Shown in pieces: positions 10,945 through 18,861 of a DNA stretch of 64,000 nucleotides. The translations under genes and the position numbers were made by a program. The notes under the pieces were generated by a model. That model worked only from the letters and a program-made list of their open reading frames with translations. It was not told the origin of the DNA and searched no databases. The stretch covers positions 186,001 through 250,000 of the forward strand of contig NZ_FZNT01000004.1 in NCBI RefSeq assembly GCF_900188235.1, given 5' to 3'. This stretch comes from Lutibacter agarilyticus (GTDB lineage: Bacteria > Bacteroidota > Bacteroidia > Flavobacteriales > Flavobacteriaceae). Positions within the stretch are counted from its first letter, which is position 1; each line of letters begins with the position of its first letter.

Positions 10945-10975
10945 CAAAATTATGCTGAGAGTGTAATTTTAACAA
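10945..10975 (-). promoter_or_regulatory. susC promoter (Bacteroidota -33/-7 type)
   Basis: Read on the minus strand there is TTG, a 20-nt spacer, then TAATTTTG, which fits the Bacteroidota consensus TTG / TAnnTTTG. The start of transcription would fall near 10938, giving a leader of about 140 nt before the susC ATG at 10798. The pair of 12-mer repeats at 10980-11012 lies just upstream of the -33 element, the normal place for an activator. Confidence 0.6.
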
Positions 10976-10979
10976 ATAT

Positions 10980-11012
10980 TTTTACATCATTAGATGATAC
11001 TTTTACATCATT
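10980..11012. promoter_or_regulatory. Putative AraC operator, two 12-mers spaced 21 bp
   Basis: The 12-mer TTTTACATCATT occurs at 10980-10991 and again, identical, at 11001-11012, a start-to-start distance of exactly 21 bp or two helical turns. AraC-family activators typically bind direct half-sites about 21 bp apart. The nearer copy ends 4 bp from the -33 TTG of the susC promoter. Between the copies lies a small palindrome, ATCATTAGATGAT. The adjacent araC-type gene is the natural binder. This is inference from sequence and spacing. Confidence 0.5.
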
Positions 11013-11181
11013 CAATTATTACAGCGTACTAAAACCAATACACACACATCAAAACAATAGACTTATAATCAAGTGATTAAGCAAAATCTACTTATGTAAA
11101 AAACAAAATAATACATAAAACCATCAGTATAGCATTAGTACTATTTCAATATCAAGCAATACAAATACAACAAATTATTAT

Positions 11182-11195
11182 ACTTTTACATCAAA
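11182..11195. promoter_or_regulatory. Third operator-like repeat before the AraC-type gene
   Basis: TTTTACATCA recurs at 11184-11193, 19 bp before the ATG at 11212, with the same leading 'AC' as the copy at 11001. It overlaps TACTTTTA (11182-11189), a near-match to a -7 element. Binding here could repress the regulator's own gene. The function is inferred only. Confidence 0.35.
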
Positions 11196-11211
11196 TCTTA
11201 CACCGACACAA

Positions 11212-12084
11212 ATGGAAATACATCGAGAAATTACTCCGTTAAATGAAAATGATTGCTTTTTAGTTTTTGACAGACATAAAAATGATTTTGATTTTCCAAT
11301 TCATTTTCATCCTGAATTTGAAATTAATTTTATTAAAGGTGGAAAAGGAGCAAAAAGAGTTGTTGGAGATCACATTGGGGAAATTGAAGATTTTGAATTG
11401 GTGATGGTTGGGCCAAACATATATCACGGATGGGAAAACTATAAAAATGATAATTCTAAAGAAATGTATGAAATTACCATTCAATTCCCGAGATACTTAT
11501 TTGATGTGCAATTACTGAATAAAAATATATTAAAACCAATTAAAGATTTATTTAAAAATGCAAATCACGGAGTTCTCTTTTCTCAGGAAACCACCAAAAA
11601 CTTAGAAAGTAAATTAAATATCATCAGTAAAAAGAATGGATTTGACAATTTTATTGACTTTCAATCACTACTGTACGACTTAGCAATTAGTCGTGGACAA
11701 AAAATCTTAACAAATTTATCATTTGATGATCAAAATGATTTTCATAACAGCAATAGGATTGAAAAAGTCTTTAAATACATAAAAGAAAATTATAATAATA
11801 AAATTAGAGTTGAAGATGCTGCAAAAACCATCAATATGTCTGTAATTTCATTTAGTCGATTAATTAAACAACGAACAGGAAAAACTTTTGTTGAGTTTGT
11901 CAATGAATTTCGATTAGGATATGCAACACGGCAATTGATTGATACAAATGATAGTGTTTCCGAAATTTGCTATAGTTGTGGGTTTAATAACATTTCTAAC
12001 TTTAATCGTATTTTTAAAAAGAAACAAAACTGTACACCTTCTGAATTTAGAATGAATTTTAAAGTAACCAAAAAAATTATTTAG
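11212..12084 (+). CDS. AraC-family transcriptional regulator (cupin + HTH)
   Basis: A 290-residue DNA-binding regulator. The N-terminal half (about 1-150) is a cupin-like sensor with the FPIHFHPEFEINFI metal/ligand-pocket style motif. The C-terminal part (about 190-285) carries the two helix-turn-helix units of AraC proteins, including VEDAAKTINMSVISFSRLIK and the signature segment VSEICYSCGFNNISNFNRIFKK (given here as its ends: VSEICYSCGF ... FNRIFKK). It is transcribed away from the susC operon and only 3 nt from the sugar kinase gene. It most likely activates the mannan operon in response to a mannan-derived sugar. Many Sus loci use hybrid two-component or ECF regulators instead, so a cupin-AraC control is a variant. 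Confidence 0.9.
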   Translation: MEIHREITPLNENDCFLVFDRHKNDFDFPIHFHPEFEINFIKGGKGAKRVVGDHIGEIEDFELVMVGPNIYHGWENYKNDNSKEMYEITIQFPRYLFDVQLLNKNILKPIKDLFKNANHGVLFSQETTKNLESKLNIISKKNGFDNFIDFQSLLYDLAISRGQKILTNLSFDDQNDFHNSNRIEKVFKYIKENYNNKIRVEDAAKTINMSVISFSRLIKQRTGKTFVEFVNEFRLGYATRQLIDTNDSVSEICYSCGFNNISNFNRIFKKKQNCTPSEFRMNFKVTKKII

Positions 12085-12087
12085 ATA

Positions 12088-12975
12088 ATGCGTAAAATAA
12101 AAGCTGTATGCTTTGGAGAGATTCTTTTCGACGTATTTCTAAAACATAAAAAAATAGGAGGCGCACCTTTAAATGTAATTTCAAGATTAAAATCATTTGG
12201 AATTGATGTTTTGATTATAAGCGCTGTAGGCAATGATAATAATGGCAGAGAGCTGATTGAGTATTTCAATAATCTAGATATTAATTCTGATTCAATCCAA
12301 ATTAATGAAAATTACCCAACTGGAATTGTAAACGTAAGTTTAAATGAGAAAGGAAATGCATCATACAATATAACTCACCCTTCTGCTTGGGATAAAATTA
12401 GTTTGACTAGAGATGACACTGAACTAGTTAGGAATGCTGATCTTTTATTATATGGAAGTTTAGCTTCTCGTGATAAATCTACAAAAAAAACACTATTACA
12501 ACTTTTAGAAGTAGCAAAATACAAAATATTTGATGTAAACTTAAGAGCTCCACATTATTCTGAAAGTACGCTAAAAGAACTTATGGCAGCTGCAGATTTC
12601 ATTAAATTTAATGATGATGAATTGTTTAAGGTTGCAAAATCTTTAGATTCAAAACATAAATCTTTAGAGCAAAATATAAAATACATTTCTAAAAAAACTA
12701 ATACAAATACTATTTGTGTAACCTTAGGCTCTCATGGGGCCGTATTATATCACAAACGAAAGTTTTACAATAATTATGGCTTTAAGGTTGATGTAATTGA
12801 TACAGTTGGTTCCGGTGATTCATTTTTAGCAGCATTAATAACAAAATTATTTAACAAACCCGATCCACAAGAGGCTATTAATTTTGCTTGTGCTGTTGGT
12901 GCCATAGTTGCACAAAATGATGGTGCTAATCCCAAAATATCTCAAATAGAAATTGATGAGTTTCTAAATGATTAA
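12088..12975 (+). CDS. PfkB-family carbohydrate kinase (fructokinase-like)
   Basis: A 295-residue ribokinase/PfkB kinase. It has the N-terminal substrate site GGAPLNVISRLKSFG (about 22-36) and the C-terminal signature DTVGSGDSFLAALI, whose Asp is the catalytic base and whose GSGD forms the anion hole. Length is typical of fructokinases. It starts 3 nt after the stop of the AraC-type regulator, so both are probably co-transcribed and belong to mannan catabolism. A plausible role is phosphorylation of fructose made from mannose by an isomerase, but no isomerase is visible and the substrate is not proven. Confidence 0.87.
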   Translation: MRKIKAVCFGEILFDVFLKHKKIGGAPLNVISRLKSFGIDVLIISAVGNDNNGRELIEYFNNLDINSDSIQINENYPTGIVNVSLNEKGNASYNITHPSAWDKISLTRDDTELVRNADLLLYGSLASRDKSTKKTLLQLLEVAKYKIFDVNLRAPHYSESTLKELMAAADFIKFNDDELFKVAKSLDSKHKSLEQNIKYISKKTNTNTICVTLGSHGAVLYHKRKFYNNYGFKVDVIDTVGSGDSFLAALITKLFNKPDPQEAINFACAVGAIVAQNDGANPKISQIEIDEFLND

Positions 12976-13126
12976 TTGAGATATTTTTTTAAAATCTAAA
13001 TCTTTAGTAACTCAAAATAAGCTATATTTATACTTACAAATATTGTTTAATTTACCGTAAACAGTTCCGTAAACGATTTAAGTAGAAAAAAGCATATAAT
13101 AGCATAAAATACGGGTTTTATTCAAA

Positions 13127-13168
13127 TTCATAACCCGGAGGTCTGCAGTTCAATTCTGCATCACGCTA
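13127..13168 (+). tRNA. 3' fragment of a Met(CAT)-type tRNA, likely integration-site scar
   Basis: From an anticodon-loop-like TTCATAA (CAT at 13129-13131) the sequence continues as a normal tRNA: CCCGG stem strand, AGGTC variable loop, T-stem TGCAG/CTGCA around a TTCAATT loop (144-160 of 13 kb), then the 3' acceptor strand TCACGCT and discriminator A. No matching 5' acceptor or D-arm is found upstream; instead ATACGGGTTTTATTCAAA precedes it. So this is a partial tRNA. An integrase pseudogene begins about 50 bp downstream, which fits a tRNA attachment site. Confidence 0.65.
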
Positions 13169-13186
13169 CTATTTTAAATTCAATAA

Positions 13187-13218
13187 AAACAACGGTTTAA
13201 CTTTCTAAACCGTTGTTT
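13187..13218 (+). terminator. Strong hairpin after the tRNA fragment
   Basis: AAACAACGGTTT (13187-13198) pairs perfectly with AAACCGTTGTTT (13207-13218) around an 8-nt loop, and the 3' arm ends in a T-run. It looks like the intrinsic terminator of the former tRNA gene. It ends 2 nt before the first ATG of the integrase frame. Confidence 0.6.
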
Positions 13219-13219
13219 T

Positions 13220-14564
13220 ATGCCTAATTTAAATGAATTACTTACCTTTAATGTCAAAAGTGCATACGATTTTCCAATGAATAAGAATTTTTCTAACCCC
13301 AAAATATATACCGCCAATGGCGATTTAAAGAAGCGTTGGTATGTATATTTTTCCTTTCAAAATCCTGAAACTGGAAAATTAAAAAGAGTTACACCATTTT
13401 ATGGAAAAGCCAACAAGTATAAAACGAAGGAAGATCGTTTATATGTTTTATCTGCCTACCGTAAAAAATTATTGGAATTATTAAAGAAAGGTTACAATCC
13501 TTTTGAAAATAATACAGCGTTATTTCAAAAACAACATGAGGCGGAACATCCCAAAGTGGTTTCAATTGAAAAACAGGAAGCAGCTATAAAAACTCAAAAC
13601 CAGTTACACCTGAAAAACTTGAAATAGCTAAAGAGCCTCAAAAAGTGGTTACAACCGATCAAAAAACCATTAAAGAAGCCTTTGAATTTGCGCTATCATT
13701 AAAGAAAAACGTCGTTAATCCTAGAACTTATACAGAATACGATAGCAAGCAAAAAAACTACAAGCGTTTATCAAGAAACAGTATCCGCATATAACTTATA
13801 TAGATGAGTTAACTAAAAATATGGTACTGCAATTTTTAAATAGTGTGTTGCAACGTACCAGTGCAAGAAGTAGAAACAATTATCGTTTGGACTTAAGTAG
13901 TTTAATGCAGATATTGGAAGACAATGAAATCATTGCGTCTAACATAGTTAGGAAAATTTCTGCTTTAAAAACCACCCCAGAACGGCACAAAACCTATTCA
14001 AGCAAAACTCAAGAAGAGATTTTTAGCTATTTAGAAACCAAGGACCCTTTACTCCGATTGTATATCTTGTTTATTTCTTACAATTTTCTTCGACCTATCG
14101 AAGTAAACAGATTAAAAGTAAAGGATATCAATATAAAAGAGAAGTATCTACAATTTAAAGCAAAGAACAAACCTTTTAAAAAGAAGAGTATTCCAGATAT
14201 TTTACTAAATGAACTACCAGATTTATCTAACCTAAATCCAGATGATTATTTATTCACTCCAAAAAAAATTGGAGTTGTTTGGGAATCTTCAGAACAAAAT
14301 AAAAGGGATTATTTTTCTAAACGATTTAAAAGTGTCGTCAAAGATCATTTTGATTTAGGTATAGACTATGGATTATACAGTTTTAGACATTATTTTATCT
14401 CTAAATCATATAACGAACTTGAAAAGAAATACGCTCCTTTTGAAGCAAAAAGTAGGCTCATGCGAATTACTGGTCATGCATCAATGACTGCTTTGGAAAA
14501 ATATTTAAGAGATATTGATGCTGAACTTGCTGAAGACTATTCTGAACTTTTAAAAACAACCTAA
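13220..14564 (+). pseudogene. Tyrosine integrase, disrupted by two frameshifts
   Basis: The N-terminal part (13220-13627) matches flavobacterial phage-type integrases (SNPKIYTANGDLKKRWYVYF; an arm/core-binding region). The catalytic part (13821-14564) has the first Arg in LRPIEVNRLK, box II as YSFRHYF, GHASMT, and the nucleophile Tyr in LEKYLRDI. Between them the coding continues in two other frames: the frame shifts near the A-run 13588-13592 and shifts back near the seven-A run 13751-13757. Reading across gives a continuous protein of about 448 residues. As written the gene cannot make a full enzyme. Either the element is decayed or two homopolymer errors are present. The ATG at 13277 is an alternative start. 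Confidence 0.85.
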
Positions 14565-14565
14565 A

Positions 14566-15363
14566 ATGGCATCCAAAATTAAAAATACCACTTTGTTTTT
14601 AGATGAATTAGTAGAAGTGTTTTTTCATAAGTCGATATACTATATTCCTAGCGAAATCATTCCTGAAAACGCTAAAGATGCTGTAAGGCTTCAAATAAAA
14701 CTTAACTACTTTGACCAATATTATTTCGCAGATAATGAATTAGGATTTAGTGCATTTAACAATAATGATGCGAAAGACCTAAATTCAAATTTAATTGGTA
14801 AAAGAGCTTTTCTAGAACAGAATACGTTTAAATTAATTAAAAAAAAGAAAAAATTAGAGTTCTTGGCTATTATAGAAAAGTATTACGAATACTTAATGCT
14901 ATTTATAGATTTCACAGAATGGTTAATTACAAATATTAAAAAGTACAATGGAGAAAATGTAGATTTAAGTATTATTGGAGCGTTCCAAGTACAGCATCAA
15001 TTTTTCATAAAACATTTAAAGGATATCTGTAATTACTTTGGAGAGCTTTTGAATTTAGAAAAGGATTTTAATTTCACAGTAGGGCTGTTTGTTTTTGAAT
15101 ACCTTCCTGATATCTTATCAAGATATTCTAAAATGATTGAAAATCGAGATGAAGTAGTCGTTCAAAATGAGATTAACAAAAAGGAATTAAAACAAAAAAA
15201 ATCAGAAGACACCAATCAAGAAATAATAAAAAAGCAATCTAAGAAGTTAGTTGCTAAAAAGGTGAAAGAAAAACCTCAATTAGATCTTGATGAAATCGAA
15301 AGTATGATTTTAATAAACGTTTTTAATGTTGATAAAGCTATCATAAATACTTATCACACATAA
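14566..15363 (+). CDS. Unrecognised protein next to the integrase
   Basis: A 265-residue protein, starting 1 nt after the integrase stop and so probably co-expressed with it. It is not recognised. It is rich in Lys, Phe, Tyr, Leu and Ile, mostly helical in appearance, with a hydrophobic-aromatic stretch at about 105-125 (YYEYLMLFIDFTEWLI) and a very basic, coiled-coil-like tail at about 205-238. No catalytic motif, signal peptide or HTH is evident. Position and composition suggest an accessory gene of the mobile element. Confidence 0.6.
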   Translation: MASKIKNTTLFLDELVEVFFHKSIYYIPSEIIPENAKDAVRLQIKLNYFDQYYFADNELGFSAFNNNDAKDLNSNLIGKRAFLEQNTFKLIKKKKKLEFLAIIEKYYEYLMLFIDFTEWLITNIKKYNGENVDLSIIGAFQVQHQFFIKHLKDICNYFGELLNLEKDFNFTVGLFVFEYLPDILSRYSKMIENRDEVVVQNEINKKELKQKKSEDTNQEIIKKQSKKLVAKKVKEKPQLDLDEIESMILINVFNVDKAIINTYHT

Positions 15364-15386
15364 AAACCAGTGTTTTGGTGGTTGGT

Positions 15387-15519
15387 GGTGGCGAATTCAC
15401 CTTAAACGGTGGCAACTGGTGGCAAATTTAGATATAAACGGGGTATTTTGGTGGCTAGTGGTGGCTGTTGGTGGCGAATTTAATAAAGAATTGGTGGCTC
15501 TTGGTGTTTATGTGGTGGC
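15387..15519 (+). repeat. Array of eight GGTGGC motifs
   Basis: GGTGGC begins at 15387, 15408, 15418, 15450, 15460, 15470, 15493 and 15514. Four of the seven gaps are multiples of 10 bp, three of them exactly 10, and the core at 15450-15475 holds three copies in a row. GT-rich sequence of this kind stands out in an AT-rich genome. Repeats beside an integrase could be arm-type protein-binding sites, but this is inference. Confidence 0.6.
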
Positions 15520-15683
15520 GTATTCTATGGTTTTGTAGTGTTTTTAGAATGTATTTATTACAGATCGCAAATTTACTTTAAAAAAAACTGGGAGAAGGTG
15601 TGTTTGAAATTATTCAGAATAACGCAACTTAAAAATTAAGATGGATTAAAATAAATTCCTCTTAATTTAGACTGGTCTATCTA

Positions 15684-15772
15684 TTTTCCGCTGTTTTCCG
15701 CTACTTTCCGCTGTTTTTCCGTTGAATTTCCGCTGTTTTTTTTTGTTTCCGTAGTTTTCCCGCAACATTCCG
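15684..15772 (+). repeat. Array of TTTCCGCT-like motifs
   Basis: TTTTCCGCT/CTTTCCGCT repeats begin at about 15684, 15694 and 15704 (10-bp period), followed by looser copies (TTTTCCGTTG, TTTCCGCTG, TTTCCGTAG, TTCCCGCAAC, TTCCGCAG) up to about 15772. The array lies about 165 bp after the GGTGGC array and shares its helical-turn spacing. Confidence 0.6.
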
Positions 15773-16263
15773 CAGTTTATATTTGAGTTACATATTGGCG
15801 GCTAACTATATTCAATAAATCACGAAAAACTGTTCAATTTATTCCATTGGCTTCGCCTACGACTTTTTTACCTGTAATTATATTAAACTGTAATTACCTT
15901 TACACAAAACATAAGACAAGGATTGTAACAAGATTATTTTTTTTCATGATTCCTCTTCTTTTATTTAGCAACAAATGTGCTGGTTATCCAATAAAAGAAT
16001 TCCAACGACTGATACTTTTCGCATCCATTCCTATAGAGGGTTTACTAATTTAGTTTCCAATATTAGTTAAGTCTAAAAACTTATTTTTAGCAGATGAGGC
16101 AGAACCCTATTGAGGGTTAATAATATTGAAGTAGACAAACTTAAAGGTGCAATACACTAATATAATTTACCTAGTTAAATATAATGAGGGCAATAATTGA
16201 CTTTGGGAAACAATGATCTTTTAACAACTCATTTTTAAGTTAGATAAGACAAAAGTCAACACG

Positions 16264-17091
16264 CTATATAAAAGTTTTTTTGTAGTGTTTTTTCAACATT
16301 GAAATTTCTTTAAATGTACCTATAAATTCATCTCCAAACTTATTTAAAAAGTCAATAATAAAAGGTTGATTTAAATTAGCTTTTTTTAGCAATTCTTTAT
16401 CTTCAAAAATAGTATCTGGAACTCCTTTTTCAAGTATTTCACCCTTATCCATTATGATAACATAATCTGCCCAAAAATATGCCCTATTAACATCGTGAGT
16501 TGAAATTAATATTGTTTTTCCTTTTTTATGTAACGTATCTAAATAATTAAAAATTAATTTTGAATACATAGGGTCCAAGTTAGAAGCTGGTTCATCACAA
16601 ACAATTAATTCAGGCTCCATTGCTAATACTGAAGCTAAACACACCCGCTTTTTTTGTCCAGTACTTAATTGATATGGTGGTTTATTTATAATAGATTCTA
16701 GCGAAAAATCAATAATTACTTTCTCTGCTTTTGCTCTTACAATCTCAACATCTTTAAATTTATTCAATAAACCAAAAGAAATCTCTTCATATACGCTAGG
16801 TGCTATTAATTGATAATCGGGTTCAGGAAATAACAACCCTATTTTAGATCGCAATTCTCGTAATCCTTTTTTCTTATAACTATACGCTACATTTTTAAAT
16901 GACAAATCTCCTTTTGTAGGTTTTAAAATACCATTAAGCAACAACATTAAAGTTGACTTCCCTGCTCCATTCCCTCCAAGTAAAGCAATTTTTTTTCCTA
17001 TCGGAATTTCTAAATTAATTCCATTTAAAGCTGTATCACCATTCGGATAGGTATAACTAATATTGTTCAGTTCAATTATATTTTGAATCAT
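16264..17091 (-). CDS. cbiO: Cobalt ECF transporter ATPase CbiO
   Basis: A 275-residue ABC ATPase that powers cobalt uptake with CbiM, CbiN and CbiQ. It shows Walker A GGNGAGKST (about 38-46), the Q-loop region, the signature LSTGQKKR (about 142-149), Walker B LIVCDEP and the ISTHD switch His. The NLDP after Walker B is typical of ECF ATPases. It overlaps cbiQ by 4 nt (ATGA) and is the last gene of the cobalamin operon, which fits cobalt supply for B12 synthesis. Confidence 0.93.
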   Translation of the reverse strand: MIQNIIELNNISYTYPNGDTALNGINLEIPIGKKIALLGGNGAGKSTLMLLLNGILKPTKGDLSFKNVAYSYKKKGLRELRSKIGLLFPEPDYQLIAPSVYEEISFGLLNKFKDVEIVRAKAEKVIIDFSLESIINKPPYQLSTGQKKRVCLASVLAMEPELIVCDEPASNLDPMYSKLIFNYLDTLHKKGKTILISTHDVNRAYFWADYVIIMDKGEILEKGVPDTIFEDKELLKKANLNQPFIIDFLNKFGDEFIGTFKEISMLKKHYKKTFI

Positions 17092-17840
17092 ATTATAGAA
17101 ATTATAAAGGCTGCAACTATTGCCATGTTTACCGCTAAAGGAATTGTTATCTTTTTTATATCGAAATTCAATTTTGGTTTTACAAATAGATATTCATTAT
17201 TTCCTAACCTTGAATCCATTGCTATTTCTATTTTTGAAGTTTGCAGCATAGATTGTTTAAAAACGGCTCCAAAAAGATAGACAAATGAGTTTATTGAATT
17301 TTTTCGAATAGAAGCATAGCCCATTCTACATTTTTGAGCAATTAACATGGTTTTAGTAGTATACATAAGCATATGAATAAACTTATAGATAAGCACAAAC
17401 AACTCTATAAACAAGCTTGTTATTTTACAAACAAACATAATTTCTGCAATTTCAGAAATTGTATGCGTTAATAACCAAAAATACACAACACTTACAATTG
17501 CATAACTTCTAAATAAAATGGATATAGCAACAGGTAATGTCTCCTTGTTAAAATAAATATACGTATGCCAATTTCCATTCAAATTAATTGACACAAGCAA
17601 TGTTAAACACCCTATAAAAATAAAAGCGCTTGGTATTAAAAATAGTTTTAGTAATTTTAAAATTGACTGTTGTGTTACATATATAATTGCTATTAAAAAA
17701 ATGACAACAATACCAATATGAAAAAATATATTAGTTGAAATAATAGACAATATAAATGCAGGTAACACATATAGACTTTTTATGACTACAGGTGTTTTCA
17801 CTAGTTTATGATTGTAATTATATAAATCTTTAATGAGCAT
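17088..17840 (-). CDS. cbiQ: Cobalt ECF transporter transmembrane subunit CbiQ
   Basis: A 250-residue membrane protein with about five to six hydrophobic segments. CbiQ/EcfT proteins couple ATP hydrolysis by CbiO to substrate passage through CbiM. The coupling helices near the C-terminal half carry the expected basic motif region (AQKCRMGYA at about 169-177 is in the place of an A-R-G type coupling motif). It is adjacent to cbiN with no gap and overlaps cbiO, an arrangement that leaves little doubt on identity. Confidence 0.88.
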   Translation of the reverse strand: MLIKDLYNYNHKLVKTPVVIKSLYVLPAFILSIISTNIFFHIGIVVIFLIAIIYVTQQSILKLLKLFLIPSAFIFIGCLTLLVSINLNGNWHTYIYFNKETLPVAISILFRSYAIVSVVYFWLLTHTISEIAEIMFVCKITSLFIELFVLIYKFIHMLMYTTKTMLIAQKCRMGYASIRKNSINSFVYLFGAVFKQSMLQTSKIEIAMDSRLGNNEYLFVKPKLNFDIKKITIPLAVNMAIVAAFIISII

Positions 17841-18125
17841 TTACGCTTTTTGTTTTGAATTTCTTTGAATAAAATAAAATGCTATTACACTTAACCCCAA
17901 AGTTGTTTGAAAAGCGAATAAAAGGGTTTCTCCACATTCTCCTGATGGTTCCCAAATACTTTCAGCCCAAGGCTTATAGTTAGGCGCTAATTCATTAATT
18001 ATTCCAACTGTTTGATCGTCTGTACCTGCAAAATTGGATACAATATCTGCTAAAAAAAACTGCATTGCAATAAGTCCTAAAGCAACAGCAATAATTGTAA
18101 TATTAATTATTTTTCTATTTTTCAT
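17841..18125 (-). CDS. cbiN: Cobalt transport protein CbiN
   Basis: A 94-residue protein with two membrane segments, at the N terminus (about 7-28) and near the C terminus (about 68-86). Between them are the family's conserved elements: FAGTDDQ, then YKPWAESIWEPSGECGETLLFAFQ (here given as YKPW, EPSGE and LLFAFQ), matching the CbiN pattern. CbiN is the small accessory subunit that with CbiM binds Co2+. It overlaps cbiM by 4 nt. Confidence 0.88.
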   Translation of the reverse strand: MKNRKIINITIIAVALGLIAMQFFLADIVSNFAGTDDQTVGIINELAPNYKPWAESIWEPSGECGETLLFAFQTTLGLSVIAFYFIQRNSKQKA

Positions 18126-18859
18126 TTCAATGAAGGATTTATTGTTAGAAGCTCTGTTTTACTGTAATTCATAATAAGCTTAAATACAAAAGCGGTAAAA
18201 ACACCTTCAATTAAAGCTAACGGAACCTGTGTTATAGCAAAAACACTCAAAAATTTATTCGTATTTTCTAATAAACTATTTGTTTCTGATTGGAACGCTA
18301 AAGCTAATTGAAATGAAGTAGCAACATATATTAAAATATCAGATACAACAGCTGCTAAAAAAATACTTAACCATTGTGATAGTTTTAGTTTCAATGCTAA
18401 TTTATATACCAAAACTGCACTAAATGCACCAACAACAGCCATTGAAAAAGCATTTGCTCCAAGCGTAGTAATTCCCCCGTGGGCAAGCAATAAAGCTTGA
18501 AATAATAAGACAATTACTCCTGCAACAGACATAGTAGACGCTCCAAACAAAATTGCACCCAATGCAATACCTGTTAAATGCGAACTACTTCCTGCAACTG
18601 ATGGTATTTTAAATGATGACAAGACAAATACAAATGCTGCTACAACCGCAAATAACATTTTAGCTTTTGGAACTTCTTCTAGTTGTTTTTTTAATTTCCT
18701 ATAACCTATTATTAAAAACGGCGTAAAAATAACCACCCAAAACAAAGCCCATTCTTTAGGCAAAAAACCTTCAGCAATATGCATACTAAATCCTTTAAAA
18801 GGTATTAATAACACACATAAAGCAATTCCTAATTTTTTCATAATAACTATTTTATTCAA
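18122..18859 (-). CDS. cbiM: Cobalt ECF transporter substrate-binding subunit CbiM
   Basis: A 245-residue membrane protein. The mature N terminus, MHIAEGFLP at about 26-34, is the CbiM hallmark: Met-His at the processed end binds cobalt. Before it is a cleavable signal peptide. The second Met (18841, MKKLGIAL) gives a more normal signal peptide than the first (18859), so the true start may be 18841. Further segments include GSSSHLTGIALGAILFG, typical of the family. It follows cobN by 2 nt. Confidence 0.93.
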   Translation of the reverse strand: MNKIVIMKKLGIALCVLLIPFKGFSMHIAEGFLPKEWALFWVVIFTPFLIIGYRKLKKQLEEVPKAKMLFAVVAAFVFVLSSFKIPSVAGSSSHLTGIALGAILFGASTMSVAGVIVLLFQALLLAHGGITTLGANAFSMAVVGAFSAVLVYKLALKLKLSQWLSIFLAAVVSDILIYVATSFQLALAFQSETNSLLENTNKFLSVFAITQVPLALIEGVFTAFVFKLIMNYSKTELLTINPSLK

Positions 18860-18861
18860 AT

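Larger units (their letters stand above)
10799..11211. other. Divergent intergenic region between susC and the regulator
   Basis: A 413-bp AT-rich region with no ORF of note. It holds the susC promoter (10945-10975), the two 21-bp-spaced repeats and the third repeat near 11184. The stretch 11013-11180 shows nothing else recognised. Confidence 0.7.
15364..16263. other. Non-coding end of the mobile-element remnant
   Basis: About 900 bp without a credible gene. It contains the GGTGGC array (15387-15519), the TTTCCGCT array (15684-15772) and a hairpin AACCCTATTGAGGGTT near 16107. No second copy of the tRNA 3' end was found, so the right edge of the element is not fixed. Confidence 0.6.

Noticed and set aside
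13081-13168. Complete tRNA-Met gene
   Set aside because: No 5' acceptor strand, D-arm or 5' anticodon stem strand can be found at the right distance; only the 3' part is present.
15847-16053. 68-codon ORF in the non-coding end of the mobile remnant
   Set aside because: Composition is unlike neighbouring proteins, there is no conserved motif and no promoter; it is probably a chance frame.
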